Made by a program: the position numbers and the translations under genes. The notes beneath the pieces are model-generated. The model was not told where the DNA came from, did no database searches, and worked only from the letters and a program-made list of their open reading frames with translations. This document shows positions 44,601-52,775 of a stretch of 64,000 nucleotides of DNA, piece by piece (position 1 is the stretch's first letter; the number at the start of each line of letters is the position of its first letter). Origin of the DNA: Cladopsammia gracilis (taxonomy: Eukaryota > Cnidaria > Anthozoa > Scleractinia > Dendrophylliidae); contig JAJGOT010000258.1 of NCBI GenBank assembly GCA_022457155.1, positions 982,501 to 1,046,500 on the forward strand, given 5' to 3'.

Positions 44601-45995
44601 AACAACACTAGATGTTACCTAAATCATAAAACAACTCGAATTATGACAGAGGGATAGCTGGCATATCAGTTACGGCTTATGAAGAGAGGAGTAAAAATTC
44701 TCATGGGACGGATTTGGCATTTTCTGTGAAAGGAAATGACAGTACTACTCAAGCACAGGAAACTCACAGGCGCAGTGTACGAAAATCATCTCACTACATC
44801 TGCCTGTGTTTCTTTCCTAGTACATCGCAAGCGATCACCCACATGGAAATCAAACTCTTTGTTTTTCGAGTTTTGCACCCGCAACAATAATTAGAGCGAG
44901 AAGTATGTTTCAAATCGGTGATCTCGGCCGATTTCCGCGCGTGTAAATGTAACAATACACTGTTGTAGCGTGACAAAAATGGTGTACGCACCGACAAACT
45001 AATAATCGCTTGCTCGCGAGGATGACGGTGAAACATACATGGAGAGTTTACAAAAATAATACTAATTTGATCTTACATAGTCATGGAAAGCTTTGGCTTC
45101 ACTGGAGTGGTCACAACTGTCCCTCCTCTCCGGCGCAGCGCAATACAAATCCCAAAACACACTGAAACGAAGAAAGGAAAAAGACAAACACCAAAGTATA
45201 TGAGATGAACGAACAGCTATAATTTGGGCGGGAAATTAAAAAAACAACTAGGATTTTATGATAAAGAGAGGTTAATCAAGCATCCTGGATTACAGTTTAG
45301 AAGTCTGGAGAGTACTGTTCGGTAGTGCTGCGTATAAACGACCATTAAAAACGTACCTCTCTCGCCTTCAACTGTAAAGGTAATGAGAACCTAGTTTAAA
45401 ATTCGAATCAACAACCGACTAATTAGTCCAGTCATTGGCGAACTTACCACCACCATGAATGAAGAAAACCAGGAGGTTCTCCAAGCGTGATATTCTTTTC
45501 CCATCTTATCTATAAAAGAACGAAAGTAGCCTTCAGTAGCCATCAGCGTAAGACATAAGCGAGGACGCACTGCATGTTAAGCGTCCACAATAAAGTCAAC
45601 TTGCATCCTCAACACTCCGCCAAAGAGAACCAGGTTTCGAAAAATTTTACCTCGTTTAGAAAAGTCTGTGCGCTCTTTTGCGCTCCTACATGTAGAAGGT
45701 ATTCGTAGACGTACAAGGCCAGCCTGCGAAGAACGAAAAACGGACGAAAAAAAACCTGTTACACTTTATCAATGTACAGACATGGTGGACAGTGAACACA
45801 AAAGCCGCGCTCGACCCGGCGATGAAACTGTCGAAATTCGCCCGCAATGGTCCCAAATTTTATATACCATCCCCCGTTTTTGAACTCGCTGATTCCATTT
45901 CTGGCATCCATTTTGCAGGAAAAATCAAGCGAAGCTTACTTTTCGCGTGCCTGAGCATCGGAGGGCACCGTGTTCGCCTTGCCTTTGGAGTACAT
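19397..45995 (-). CDS. SSBP3: SSBP2/3/4 (Ssdp) orthologue, LDB-binding nuclear cofactor, 18 exons
   Basis: Exons from 45995 to 19397 join to 1209 nt: 402 residues plus stop, every intron phase consistent. Residues 1-92 hold the start MYSKGK, the LisH-type helix block [19 protein letters not shown], then [20 protein letters not shown] and the [15 protein letters not shown] block, which are near-invariant in this family. The rest is Pro/Gly/Met-rich with family landmarks: [45 protein letters not shown] and NPGTPGEGD. Family members are 360-390 residues. Known role of the family: they bind LDB1/Chip, protect it from turnover and act in LIM-homeodomain and Wnt enhancer complexes in the nucleus. 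The symbol names the family; cnidarians should have one gene ancestral to the vertebrate SSBP2, 3 and 4. Introns are stuffed with repeats; 42770-45076 (in the 5.4-kb intron 4) shows nothing recognised. Confidence 0.95.
19674..20117. mobile_element. TIR element with CGGACACC-rich ends
   Basis: Left end caatcaactctctcataacgg, right end inverse (cgttttagagagaactgacc); both arms repeat gacggacacct-type blocks. Tc1/pogo-like in style; no transposase. In the last SSBP intron. Confidence 0.65.
20126..20258. mobile_element. foldback MITE, copy 1
   Basis: Arms tatgttgtggttcaatttta... and the reverse complement meet at a short core (ggctatggtaatgtatgg). Close copy at 20763-20897. Confidence 0.85.
20257..20596. 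repeat. two further foldbacks, back to back
   Basis: 20257-20406: tatacaccactttcgtaatg pairs with cattatgaaagtggtgtata. 20408-20596: aagcaatataccacc pairs with gtggtatattgctt, inner arms gggatgttgg / ccaacatccc. They abut the preceding MITE without spacer. Confidence 0.75.
20763..20897. mobile_element. foldback MITE, copy 2
   Basis: tatgttgtggtgcaatttta at the left and its imperfect inverse at the right; differs from copy 1 by t/g changes and a diverged right end. Confidence 0.8.
23892..24360. repeat. aagaggct repeat, copy C (single, complete)
   Basis: agaggctccaagcagcc to gcatgagtaata, with internal ccggaagt motifs, ttgcatgcaaaatcgtgaca and the terminal hairpin tcatgccgctacgcgcatga. Shows the full length (about 470 bp) of the repeat inserted at 15201-16128. 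Confidence 0.82.
25149..25232 (-). CDS. SSBP3: SSBP exon 17
   Basis: Acceptor gttattttcag, donor AAT|gtaagt. Codes [18 protein letters not shown] and [10 protein letters not shown], related to the vertebrate NQPGTPRDDGE...NPF end. The acceptor sits next to a C-rich 30-bp minisatellite. Confidence 0.92.
25262..25866. repeat. 30-bp G/C-rich minisatellite in SSBP intron 16
   Basis: About 20 units of gtgggggaggagagggtaga ggtggctg(g), with an 18-19 G run near 25757. Unit length is a multiple of three, so several frames stay open on both strands; these are repeat translations. On the SSBP sense strand it is a C/T tract with repeated accag, placed 30 bp before the exon 17 acceptor. Confidence 0.92.
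26076..26265. mobile_element. MITE with TAC-repeat ends, copy 2
   Basis: Same ends and internal blocks as 13143-13341 but inverted. Fewer TAC repeats. Ends 24 bp from SSBP exon 16. Confidence 0.88.
26289..26320 (-). CDS. SSBP3: SSBP exon 16 (32 bp)
   Basis: Acceptor tctctcag, donor AAG|gttagc. Codes [10 protein letters not shown], matching the SGDMD(S/G)LPK motif. The intron after it begins 24 bp from a MITE end (26265). Confidence 0.9.
26557..26660. repeat. short imperfect foldback
   Basis: cactcaatgattaacattatgttg-type left arm (shown in parts: ctcaatgattaac, attatgttg) pairs with caacataat...ttgattgag at the right. SSBP intron 15. Confidence 0.6.
27028..27094 (-). CDS. SSBP3: SSBP exon 15
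   Basis: Acceptor ttgtttcag, donor AACG|gtaagc. Codes [20 protein letters not shown] and MN. Divergent from vertebrates apart from the GG and MN(G) anchors. Confidence 0.88.
27520..27657. mobile_element. GGATAGCGCTATCC MITE, copy 1
   Basis: Ends ggcctcagttcagtgttcaa and ttgaacaaccgggaccaggcc-type inverse; inner ccggataaatc and the palindrome ggatagcgctatcc. Second copy at 61672-61823. SSBP intron 14. Confidence 0.8.
27662..27862. mobile_element. foldback with C-rich arms
   Basis: cattgtgcagttccagaaaa and cccatggaagg at the left match ccttccatgggg and ttctggaactacacattg at the right. SSBP intron 14. Confidence 0.75.
28229..28299 (-). CDS. SSBP3: SSBP exon 14
   Basis: Acceptor ttgtttag, donor GCT|gtaaga. 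Codes [19 protein letters not shown] and NMSA, matching the DSTNSGDNMYTMMNAVPPG block. Confidence 0.94.
28597..28740. repeat. dispersed repeat, copy 1
   Basis: gaaggaatttccggtggaaatg, aggggcggccaaacggcag and acatgaaattagaatt blocks recur in reverse order and strand at 41079-41212. Confidence 0.7.
29501..29930. mobile_element. CAGGG...CCCTG element (hAT-like ends)
   Basis: Starts cagggctcgaaatt and ends aatttctagccctg; internal gcgactaaa repeats. ATATA lies on both sides. SSBP intron 13. Confidence 0.65.
29941..30110. repeat. AAT and TTA microsatellites
   Basis: (aat)n at 29946-29970 and (tta)n at 30070-30108 flank a short unique stretch. Confidence 0.85.
30306..30348 (-). CDS. SSBP3: SSBP exon 13
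   Basis: Acceptor gtgacag, donor CAAG|gtaagc. Codes [14 protein letters not shown], identical to the family signature [11 protein letters not shown]. Confidence 0.96.
30939..30972 (-). CDS. SSBP3: SSBP exon 12 (34 bp)
   Basis: Acceptor ttaatag, donor TCG|gtaaga. Codes [11 protein letters not shown], matching the RPWPNPTN block. The vertebrate SSASPGNY stretch after it was not found. Confidence 0.9.
31545..31606 (-). CDS. SSBP3: SSBP exon 11
   Basis: Acceptor cctgtag, donor CCAAT|gtaagc. Codes [20 protein letters not shown], matching the NYGGAMRPPLN block. Confidence 0.93.
31705..31757 (-). CDS. SSBP3: SSBP exon 10
   Basis: Acceptor attgtag, donor CCG|gtaggc. Codes [17 protein letters not shown] after a split Gly codon; corresponds to the family's PMQRMTPPRG region. 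Confidence 0.9.
32325..34337. mobile_element. possible 2-kb CAGGG...CCCTG element with nested SINE
   Basis: cagggctaaaaatacggccggtc at the left and ggccggtcatgttaccg...ttgaaccctg at the right are inversely related. The SINE at 33390-33697 lies inside. No transposase ORF. SSBP intron 9; boundaries tentative. Confidence 0.45.
33390..33697 (+). mobile_element. tRNA-derived SINE, apparently full length
   Basis: The head (33399-33470) has an RNA polymerase III A box (tggtctagtggttagcgc) and B box (ggttcgagcc) in tRNA spacing. The body has caggtgtatagatgggtacc, atgctagtccat-type blocks and ends with ttaccttacc repeats. gtatgtga flanks both sides (33382 and 33698), a likely target duplication. Antisense to SSBP. 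Confidence 0.8.
34997..35084 (-). CDS. SSBP3: SSBP exon 9
   Basis: Acceptor ttattatcag, donor CAAG|gtaaga. Codes [18 protein letters not shown], matching the vertebrate GVPGSQPLLPSGMDPTRQ. Confidence 0.95.
35156..35325. mobile_element. MITE with agggttctcc ends
   Basis: cagggttctccttatc at the left and gggagaaccctg at the right; inner gcggtaaccggtaaaa. Starts 72 bp upstream of the SSBP exon 9 acceptor. Confidence 0.65.
36634..36702 (-). CDS. SSBP3: SSBP exon 8
   Basis: Acceptor tttttacag, donor CAG|gtaatt. Codes [19 protein letters not shown] and IPGQ, matching the family's PRYPGGPRPPLRIP block. Confidence 0.93.
36790..37047. mobile_element. 258-bp TIR element, empty form
   Basis: agaaacccataagtgggttg and its inverse bound the element; the body (ttgctaagaacttgttacag, aatattaaccaatca) matches the flanks of the composite element at 15007-16188. 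It starts 88 bp upstream of the SSBP exon 8 acceptor. Confidence 0.82.
37074..37838. mobile_element. CAGGG-type element with cgcgaaat repeats
   Basis: Starts cagggcttctgatatttcg and ends tttctgccctctg, with many gcgaaatt/aatttgc words inverted between halves. Non-coding. SSBP intron 7. Confidence 0.5.
38035..38064 (-). CDS. SSBP3: SSBP exon 7 (30 bp)
   Basis: Acceptor cttgatcttcag, donor CAG|gtaaga. Codes [10 protein letters not shown], a close relative of the TPPGYMPNQ end of exon 6, so exons 6 and 7 share an ancestor by duplication. Confidence 0.88.
38283..38344. repeat. perfect 28-bp-arm hairpin
   Basis: Left arm 38283-38310 and right arm 38317-38344 are exact complements (ggtgtccaattacagcta...), loop 6 bases. 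SSBP intron 6. Confidence 0.88.
38822..39118 (-). repeat. 67-69 bp minisatellite containing exon 6 end and splice donor
   Basis: Four copies; the one at the highest coordinate is the end of SSBP exon 6. CAG|gtaatt donors fall at 39079, 39010, 38943 and 38876. Copies read GYMPNQ, GYMSSQ, GYVPNQ and GYMPNQ before the donor. Between them is atatgtccatat and a C/T-rich stretch. Confidence 0.9.
39079..39150 (-). CDS. SSBP3: SSBP exon 6, end duplicated downstream
   Basis: Acceptor tttttttgtag, donor CAG|gtaatt. 24 codons, [20 protein letters not shown] and MPNQ. Its last 40 bases and donor are copied three more times in the following intron (38840-39070). The donor of the next copy would add 69 nt in frame. 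Confidence 0.9.
39555..39665 (-). CDS. SSBP3: SSBP exon 5
   Basis: Acceptor catcatcag, donor ACG|gtaggt; 37 codons. Starts [17 protein letters not shown] and ends GGMPPYFT. It corresponds to the variable PSP/PGG region after HDY. A missed small exon before it cannot be excluded, since vertebrates have more residues here. Confidence 0.88.
39808..40371. mobile_element. CAGGGCATCTGA element (hAT-like)
   Basis: cagggcatctgacaggatgc at the left is the inverse of gcatcctatcagatgccctg at the right; AATCTG directly flanks both ends. Inside, gcggatccgcata and ttccgcat repeats. SSBP intron 4. Confidence 0.78.
41079..41212. repeat. dispersed repeat, copy 2 (inverted)
   Basis: Reverse-complement relative of 28597-28740: aattctaatttcgtgttg, tgccatttggccgcccctat, tccgccggaaattcc. 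Confidence 0.7.
41317..41542. mobile_element. MITE with cccttgtaaaaatt ends
   Basis: cccttgtaaaaattttag and taattttttacaaggg bound a GC-richer core of cgcgatc/gatcgcg words. ATTG flanks both sides. SSBP intron 4. Confidence 0.75.
42050..42770. repeat. about 107-bp tandem repeat, six copies
   Basis: Unit: accacaggaaagtactgctc, agtagctttcatttgaatgg, tcacactttaggatttcgtc, cacagactcaaaagttag, aaccaccttgtacatcataa. A diverged single copy lies at 21400-21520 in the same gene. Confidence 0.85.
45077..45161 (-). CDS. SSBP3: SSBP exon 4
   Basis: Acceptor cgtttcag, donor TAT|gtaaga. Codes [20 protein letters not shown] and EAKAFHDY, the end of the conserved LDB-binding region. A 5.4-kb intron follows. 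Confidence 0.97.
45448..45509 (-). CDS. SSBP3: SSBP exon 3
   Basis: Acceptor ttttatag, donor TGGTG|gtaagt. Codes [20 protein letters not shown], nearly identical across animals, and splits the next Cys codon. Confidence 0.97.
45651..45723 (-). CDS. SSBP3: SSBP exon 2: LisH block
   Basis: Acceptor cttcgcag, donor GAG|gtaaaa. Codes [19 protein letters not shown] and TFLNE. The LisH helix dimerises the family. Confidence 0.97.
45940..45995 (-). CDS. SSBP3: SSBP exon 1
   Basis: Codes [18 protein letters not shown] and the first two bases of a Lys codon, then gtaagc. The start is fixed by family similarity. An upstream ATG at 46036-46038 (minus) is out of frame and, if in the mRNA, would overlap the main start. 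Confidence 0.95.
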
Positions 45996-46924
45996 GCTGT
46001 GCTGGCCCTGTCAAAGATGTGTCACTTGAGTTCGTCATGCCTTGTGGGGTCCGCGTCACAGACCGGGGCCTAGCGCCTGGTAACTATAGAAACCATTAGT
46101 CGTTGGCACTGATTGGTCGACGGACAGGACCTCTGGCTTTGGTGGAAAATTATAATCTTGGAATGGACTCAAAAATAAACATTTTGCGTGATGTGCGCCA
46201 TTATACGGCTTCCCAGACAGAAGCTGATTTGTAAATTACAGGTTGCGATTTTAAATCCAGACAATTAAAAGGAGACGGCAGACTAAGACTGATCTCAACG
46301 GCAACAATGCAACGCGAAGAAAACAAATAAAAACTTCGTGTAAATGAATTTGTAACGTTTTGGTTTTTTAAATATAGTCAAGTTTTTATTTTTTATTATT
46401 TTGCGCTTCGTTCTTTCTTTGAGTTGTCATGGAAATTTGGAATCAGTCTGAAGTAACTTACTGAGGGAGGAGGGGGCGAGGGGGGGGGGGGGTTTGGGTT
46501 CTACGGATCGGTGGATTTTGTAAATCAGTTTGCCGCGATTTCAGCTTCAGAAATTAATTTTAATGGTTTGTGTATTCTCCCAATGTATCGGATTACCAAT
46601 TCAACCCGTTTTTTTTTTTTGGCCCCGGGTTTTGGCTTTTGCTTCTTATATAGTTCTGATCTTGGTTCTTAACCTTTTACAGACTTGTTGTTCTTTTGTT
46701 TTCGTCACAGCTGAGATCACGTGCGATAAACCTTTGCTGTTGCTGAAATAATTCGTCGACGGTCACTCGCTCGCTATGCGCGCGTGAGAAAACTCAAGAA
46801 GACCTTTTAAAAATAATCCCATGCGCAGCATTTGCAATAATTCAAGTCAGGACATTTTTATCATCTCAAAGTTTTCAGGATTCGGATTTGAGCATAAATG
46901 GATTCGTCTATTTACTGATCCAAT

Positions 46925-47460
46925 TCTGCAAAGATCCGGTATTCCTCATCAGTTTGTTGGTTTTATCTTAGTTATGGTAAGGTAACATCACACACGAGCC
47001 ACAGGCAGCCCACTCGGTCGGACTACACCTGAACGCCATTTTTCCGCCACAACATTGTTTAATGGAAATTTCGTTCACGTTTCAAGCAATCCAAAAAAAC
47101 TCCATGCTCATCTCATAAACGGATTCGCCTGTCAAAAGGTAACGGATCGGCGGATTTTCATACCAATATTCACCCCCTTTTTACCGTCCAATTCTGCAAA
47201 GATCCGGTACTCCTCATCAGTTTGTTGGTTTTATCTTTTTGTAAGGTAGCATCACACACGAACCACAGGCAGCCCACTTGGTCGGAGCTTAAGGCGGGAC
47301 TCCACCTGAACGCCATTTTTCCGCCACAACATGGTTTAATGGAAATATCTCGTTCACATTTCAAGCAATCCAAAATCTCTATGCTCATCTCATGTATCTA
47401 TGTTATGGGGTGTTTTGTAAATTTTTGGGTGATTTTTGGGTGTGTTTGGGCGGAAATAGT
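46925..47460. repeat. about 270-bp tandem duplication
   Basis: ctgcaaagatccggta..cctcatcagtttgttgg and cgccatttttccgccacaac occur at 46927/47033 and again at 47192/47311; small indels between the copies. Confidence 0.8.
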
Positions 47461-47755
47461 TTTTCTCAAGAGATTTGTTAAATTGAGAGCAATAAGAAAT
47501 ATTGAAGATTTAATAAAATTTTAAAATTAGAATTTGTAGTTAATAATCAATAGATGGACACCAAAGTAATCCACTAGCAACCTGGGGTACTCTTGCGTGG
47601 GTATCAACTGCCAGCAGAAGATCACAGAAAACCAACAGACAATATTGTCAAAACAGCGGTGGATATATGGGAGATCCAGGAATGCAAAGAAAGGAGCCAC
47701 GGGAAGGAGTTGAGAGGTATCAGCCTTATGATTGTATTACACGATCTCGAGAATG
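47309..47755 (+). repeat. dispersed 430-bp repeat, + copy
   Basis: Runs from cgccatttttccgccaca through gttatggggtgttttg, taataatcaatagatgga and gcggtggatatatgggag to acacgatctcgagaa. The reverse-complement copy is at 51605-52035. Confidence 0.82.
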
Positions 47756-47880
47756 TGGACACCAAAATAGTCTCTTGCGTGGGTATCAACTGTGGGTGGG
47801 TGGGTGGGTGGGGGGTGTTCTTCTCTCCCTTCTTTAAACCTCTTCAAATTTCATTCAAATTCCTTTTTACCCCCGCCTTA

Positions 47881-48950
47881 ACCCAGTTTCCGTAGCATGA
47901 AGCAACTAGGAGTATTGCTACTCCCCCCCCCCCCCCGGATGGGATGCTAGTCCATCGCAGGGTTACCCACAGCATTTTATCGCCGGTACCCATTTATACA
48001 TACAATAAACTGCAAGTCTGATCTGACAACGTAAAAAAGTTGACCAGTTTGCGAGACACCAATACGATCGAAACAGATAAAGTAGGGTTGCAACCGTGGA
48101 CAGCTGTTTCGTTCTTATTGGAACTCGTCAGCACGGTGTAGCAAACTAAATGACGACTGCAAGAATGCATGCGCAAATAGATTACATGATGACCCGTTCA
48201 CCATATCAGGTTCCGTACTTTGGTACTCACTTGTCACCCGAATCACGCGTGCCACATCACGTGTTCCGGGAAACAAGGAGTCCCAAATGTCACAAAGGTG
48301 TTTCGAAAAGAAAAATGCAGATGGACAAAGCCAATTTAAACATTTAAACGCATGGACAAAACCATGCTTAAAGAAAACACAGCACATCGGATCTGTAAAG
48401 ACCTACAGTCCCAAAATACATCGAAATTTAACTTTAACTTTAACTTTAATATGACGGGTTTATTTTAAGAGGGTAGCACGTAATAGTTAAAGTACAACTG
48501 ATGACGCTGTGGCCCTCTATAAAGTAATCTAGTCAACACATAAAATTTACATAAATAAAAGTAATAATAATTTGATATATATAAGTTAAAAACATATTGA
48601 AAGAGCACATATGTATATCATATTAAAAATTCTTGAAAAGAAAAATTACATTATCCAAAAGTAAATGCAAAGGACCGCAAACAATAATACTGCTAACCCA
48701 GGTAGGATCTGCAAGAGACCTAATCAGCCAAAAATAAAATGAACAAACGTACAATAAACTGCAAGGCTGATCTGACCACGTAAAATGTTGACTTATTCCC
48801 ATCTTTACACCTGGGTGGAGAGAGGCAATGTAGGGTGAAATTCCTCGTCTAAGGAAACACTGAACACGACGCCTCGAATCACCGACCTTCGGCGGATTTG
48901 AATTCCAACGCGCTAAAAACTACATCACCGAGCCTACACTCTGCTAAGGG
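47881..48950 (-). mobile_element. tRNA-SINE copy split by an insertion
   Basis: 47881-48000 matches the SINE tail half (tccgtagcatgaagcaacta, gatgggatgctagtccat) and 48803-48950 the head half (cacctgggtggagagaggca, cctcgaatcaccgacctt), both antisense. The word cccat(c/t)t(a/t)taca is present at both break ends. The insert (about 800 bp) itself begins and ends with acaataaactgcaag and ctgatctgac blocks. Confidence 0.6.
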
Positions 48951-49369
48951 CGCGTTACATCCGTGTGGACCACCTTCAAAGGAAGACTCTTTTTTCAGGC
49001 AAATTTTTCGCTTAGACAAGTTCATGCAATCTGCGATCTTGTGTTATATGAACAGAAACCTCTACTTTGTACAAAAATATGCACGGATATTTGTTCTTTT
49101 CCCAGTGAAATTTGTGAAATTTGCAACCTTGCAATTCAACGAAAACTAACCAAGACACTGTACGTCCTTGATATTTACCATGTAATAGCAGAGCGTTCAG
49201 TCGAGCCTCCACTTATATGACCAACTATCGTGGGCGGCCACCTGCTAAGCAACCACTTTTCAGACTTTTGTCGGCGAAATACCGATTTTTTTCCCAGTCA
49301 AATAACTACTGTCAAAACCTTGTAAGCGACTATCTAAAAGTGACGGAGATGCTCTTCGCAAATTTTAGG

Positions 49370-50046
49370 TAGTTAGCCAGTCAGTCTGCCAGTCAGTCAG
49401 TGATCTGTGATCAGACAGTCAGTCAGATAGTCAGTCAGCCAGTCAGTCAGTCAGTCAGCCACAGTCAGTCAGCCACAGTCAGTCCGCCAGTCAGTCATTG
49501 ATCAGTCAGTCAGTCATTCAGCCACAGTCAGTCAGTCACAATCAGTTCATCAGTCAGTCAGTCAGCTGGTTAGTCAGCAAGTCAGTCAGTCAGTTTGTCA
49601 GTCAGCTGGATAGTCCATCAGTCAGTCATTCAGTCAGTCCGTTATGCAGTCAATCAATCAGTCAGTCAATCAGTCAGTTAACCAGTCAGCCAGCCAGTCA
49701 GTCTGCTAGTCAGTCTGCTAGTCAGTCTGCTAGTCAGTTTGCTAGTCAGTCAGTCAGTCAGTCAGTCTGCTAGTCAGTCTGCTAGTCAGTCAGTCAGTCA
49801 GTCAGTCTGCTAGTCAGTCTGCTAGTCAGTCTGCTAGTCAGTCAGTCAGTCAGTCAGTCAGTCTGCTAGTCAGTCTGCTAGTCAGTCAGTCAGTCAGTCA
49901 GTCAGTCTGCTAGTCAGTTTGCTAGTCAGTCAGTCAGTCAGTCAGTCAGTCTGCTAGTCAGTCTGCTAGTCAGTCAGTCAGTCAGTCAGTCTGCCAGTCA
50001 GTCTGCTAGTCAGTCAGTCAGTCAGTCAGTCAGCCATTCAGCCACA
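49370..50046. repeat. GTCA/GTCTGCTA satellite
   Basis: Runs of gtca with interspersed gtctgcta in higher-order blocks; the regular half is 49690-50030. Serine/glutamine-rich translations are artefacts. Confidence 0.92.
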
Positions 50047-50490
50047 GTTGTAGAAGGCTATTAACATAATGACATATTTTAGGTTTTAGGGTAGAAAAGG
50101 TAGAGATGTGTGTCACTGCTTTCAAAATATCAGTGCAAGTAGAACTTTGACGATTAAACTGACCAACAAATGAGAAAGAGTTCATTATGTCACGAGCGTT
50201 GGACAAAGAACATTACATATTTCTCATTTCATCACCAAGCTTAACATTTACCACACGCTTGTTAATATTTTCTTTTGGTGCCTTTTAGAGTAAAATTAAA
50301 TAGGGGCCATGCTCTAATTACGGGTTCTGACGAGCAACCCCGTCACTTTTATATGGGATCCACCTCGGGGCTCTCAATGTTAATGGTTTCATTTTTGTTT
50401 TCTTTTTTTTTCCTCTGGCACTTGGTTGCCTCTATTTTACCGTCAAAAAGGCACATATTGGATAATGTGATGCATATAAGATAAGTGTCC

Positions 50491-50659
50491 GAAGACTACT
50501 GCGTGGTCTCGCCCCTCCCCTCCAGGCCCCTCCCCTACCCTGGAGGGGAGGGGAGGGGCCTGGAGGGGAGGGCATGCAAGGACTGATCTAAACAACTTGT
50601 AGAGGTGCCTCTACACGTTGTTTAGATCTCATTAGATCAGTCCTTGCAGTAGTCTTTGC
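50491..50659. mobile_element. foldback with GC-rich core
   Basis: aagactactgc and gcagtagtctt form the ends. Inside are ggactgatctaaacaac / gttgtttagatct-type arms and an unusually clean run of aggggagggg and its complement. Confidence 0.65.
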
Positions 50660-51604
50660 GGGATACATGCGTATCTTTATTTTGACTGATCACGATCTGC
50701 CAGTGATCCAACGTTGTGCAAGCTTGATCGTACACGGTTTCTTGCAGAGGTTTCTATACCTTAAAACTGTTTGATGCATGTAGTTCAGTTCCGATCATGA
50801 AAAACGAAAATCTTGTTTCTCGCATGATTTTACGCCGATAGCTGCTTAGTAAGCTTTCTACATTGAAATTGCAGTTGAACGTCACCACAACGGCCTCCTT
50901 CGCGCACAGAATTTTCCATCCATGCAGTGTAGAGAAGTGGCCGTTGTGGGGAGGTTTTCAATTAGATGATATGAGTCCCATGGATAAGAAGTCGGGACCA
51001 GAAAACATGGCCGTTGTAGAGCGGTGGCTGTTAGGATGAGGTGGCCATTGTATAGCCGGATTTAGCGTTAGAGGAAGGTGCATGGTAAATAACTGTATTG
51101 TACGCCTGAGGGTAAAAAGAGAGGCCGGCAGTCATTGGCCAGCTTCATGGTACAGTCAATCGCCATCGAGGCAGGACAGGGGACTAAACTACGGATATAT
51201 CTCGTTACATTTAGTGTGGCCGCAGGGTAATATGGCCCTCTTATACTTTCCAAAGCCGATTTCTAATTACAGTGGAACGATTGGAACCTCTACTTTGGGA
51301 CACTTCTATTCAGGGGATACTTCTCCTGGTCTTGACCTGGCAAAATGCTATTATAATCTTTGCAATTATCGCCTCAATTAAGGGACTACCTCTATCAAAG
51401 GGACACTTCTTCTGGTACCGATGGTGTCCCCTTAAATTAATGGAGATTCCGCTGTAATAATATACTAAGCGCGCTTTGAATGGTTAAAACCATTTACACA
51501 CTGAAGAAAAAAAATTCGTCCTGATTTTCACGAAGTTTTATTTATTGTTACCGATCCTCAGGCAGCTCCATAGCTCCACCACCTCCCGTCAAGCTAGCCA
51601 CCTT

Positions 51605-52035
51605 CTCGAGATCGATCGTGTAATACAATCATAAGGCTGATACCTCTTAACTCCTTCTCGTTGCTCTTTTCCTTGCTTTCCTGGGTCTCCCATATATCCA
51701 CCGCTGTTTTGACAATATTGCCTGTTGGTTTTCTGTGATCTTCTGCTGGCATGCAAGAGTACCCCAGGTTGCTAGTGGACTATTTTGGTGTCCATCTATT
51801 GATTATTAACTACAAATTCTAATTTTAAAACTTTATTAAATCTTCAATATTTCTTATTTCTCTCAATTTAACAAATCCTTTGAGAAAAACTATTTCCTCC
51901 CAAACATACCCAAAAATCACACAAAAAGGTACAAAACACCCCATAACATAGATTCATGAGATGAGCATGGAGTTTTTGGATTGCTTGAAACTTGAACAAG
52001 ATATTTCCATTAAAGCCATGTTAAGTGGCAGAAAA
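51605..52035 (-). repeat. dispersed 430-bp repeat, - copy
   Basis: Starts ctcgagatcgatcgtgtaat and runs in reverse through ctcccatatatccaccgc, tctattgattattaacta, aaacaccccataacatag. Differences to the + copy are scattered substitutions. Confidence 0.82.
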
Positions 52036-52039
52036 ATGG

Positions 52040-52380
52040 TCGTGACTAGATACTCAAACATCAGGTTGGATCACCTCGGACACTTATTGAGAATTATATA
52101 ACGTAATGTCGACACTTAGAATTTATTTTCAATAAATTTTTAAGTGTAAAAAAGAAAATCTAAAATCCCCACTCAGGATTGAACCTGTGACCTCAGCTTG
52201 GCTTAGGCTTACATAGCCTACCGTACCACTGTACCATCTAGCTTTTCGGGTTGCTTAGTTCTAAATTAACTATATAAATTGCTTCCCCTAACCTCAACTG
52301 AAAGCTAAACAGTTACTCGGTTATATAAGTCTCAATAAGGTGTCCAACCTGATTTTGGAGTATCCATTCTAGTCACCACC
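52040..52380. mobile_element. TIR element, uninterrupted form
   Basis: tggtcgtgactagatactc to tattctagtcaccacc; reverse-orientation relative of 16257-17059 without its nested insert. Confidence 0.8.
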
Positions 52381-52417
52381 CAGAAAAATGACATTCATGT
52401 GGATTTTCGCCTCAATA

Positions 52418-52775
52418 CACTTTGTTAGCCCCCCCCCCCCCCCCACCCCCCAATAAAATCAAACAGTAAGCAAGGTTGATACTACGTAGACCATTTTACG
52501 CGACAATGACATGATAGAGCCAAAACTGAAAGCCAAAATGCAACCGTGAACAGATGTTCCGATCTGGTTGGGTCTCGTCAGCAGTGTGTAGCAGCCTGAA
52601 AAAGATAGAAAAACTAGCGTGAACGCCAATTCTCTACCAAATCGCACGTGATGATGACCACAGATGAGCTCGAATTCAAACGTTTTCCAATTGACCCAAG
52701 GGGAATGAGCAGTCTTCCAAAGAGCATTTGAAAACAATAGTTTATGCAAAATGTGGGGGGCTAACAAAGTGGATT
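52418..52775. mobile_element. MITE with ctttgttagcccc ends
   Basis: cactttgttagccccc followed by a C run at the left; ggggggctaacaaagtg at the right. Internal blocks (gcaaccgtgaacagatgttc, ggtctcgtcagca) resemble 48060-48140. Confidence 0.75.

Noticed and set aside
40000..45000. Missing SSBP exon for the SAAAAPSPVLGN stretch of vertebrates
   Set aside because: No in-phase minus-strand match was found in the 5.4-kb intron; insect relatives also differ here.
49498..49773. Ser/Gln-rich open frame
   Set aside because: Translation of the GTCA satellite.
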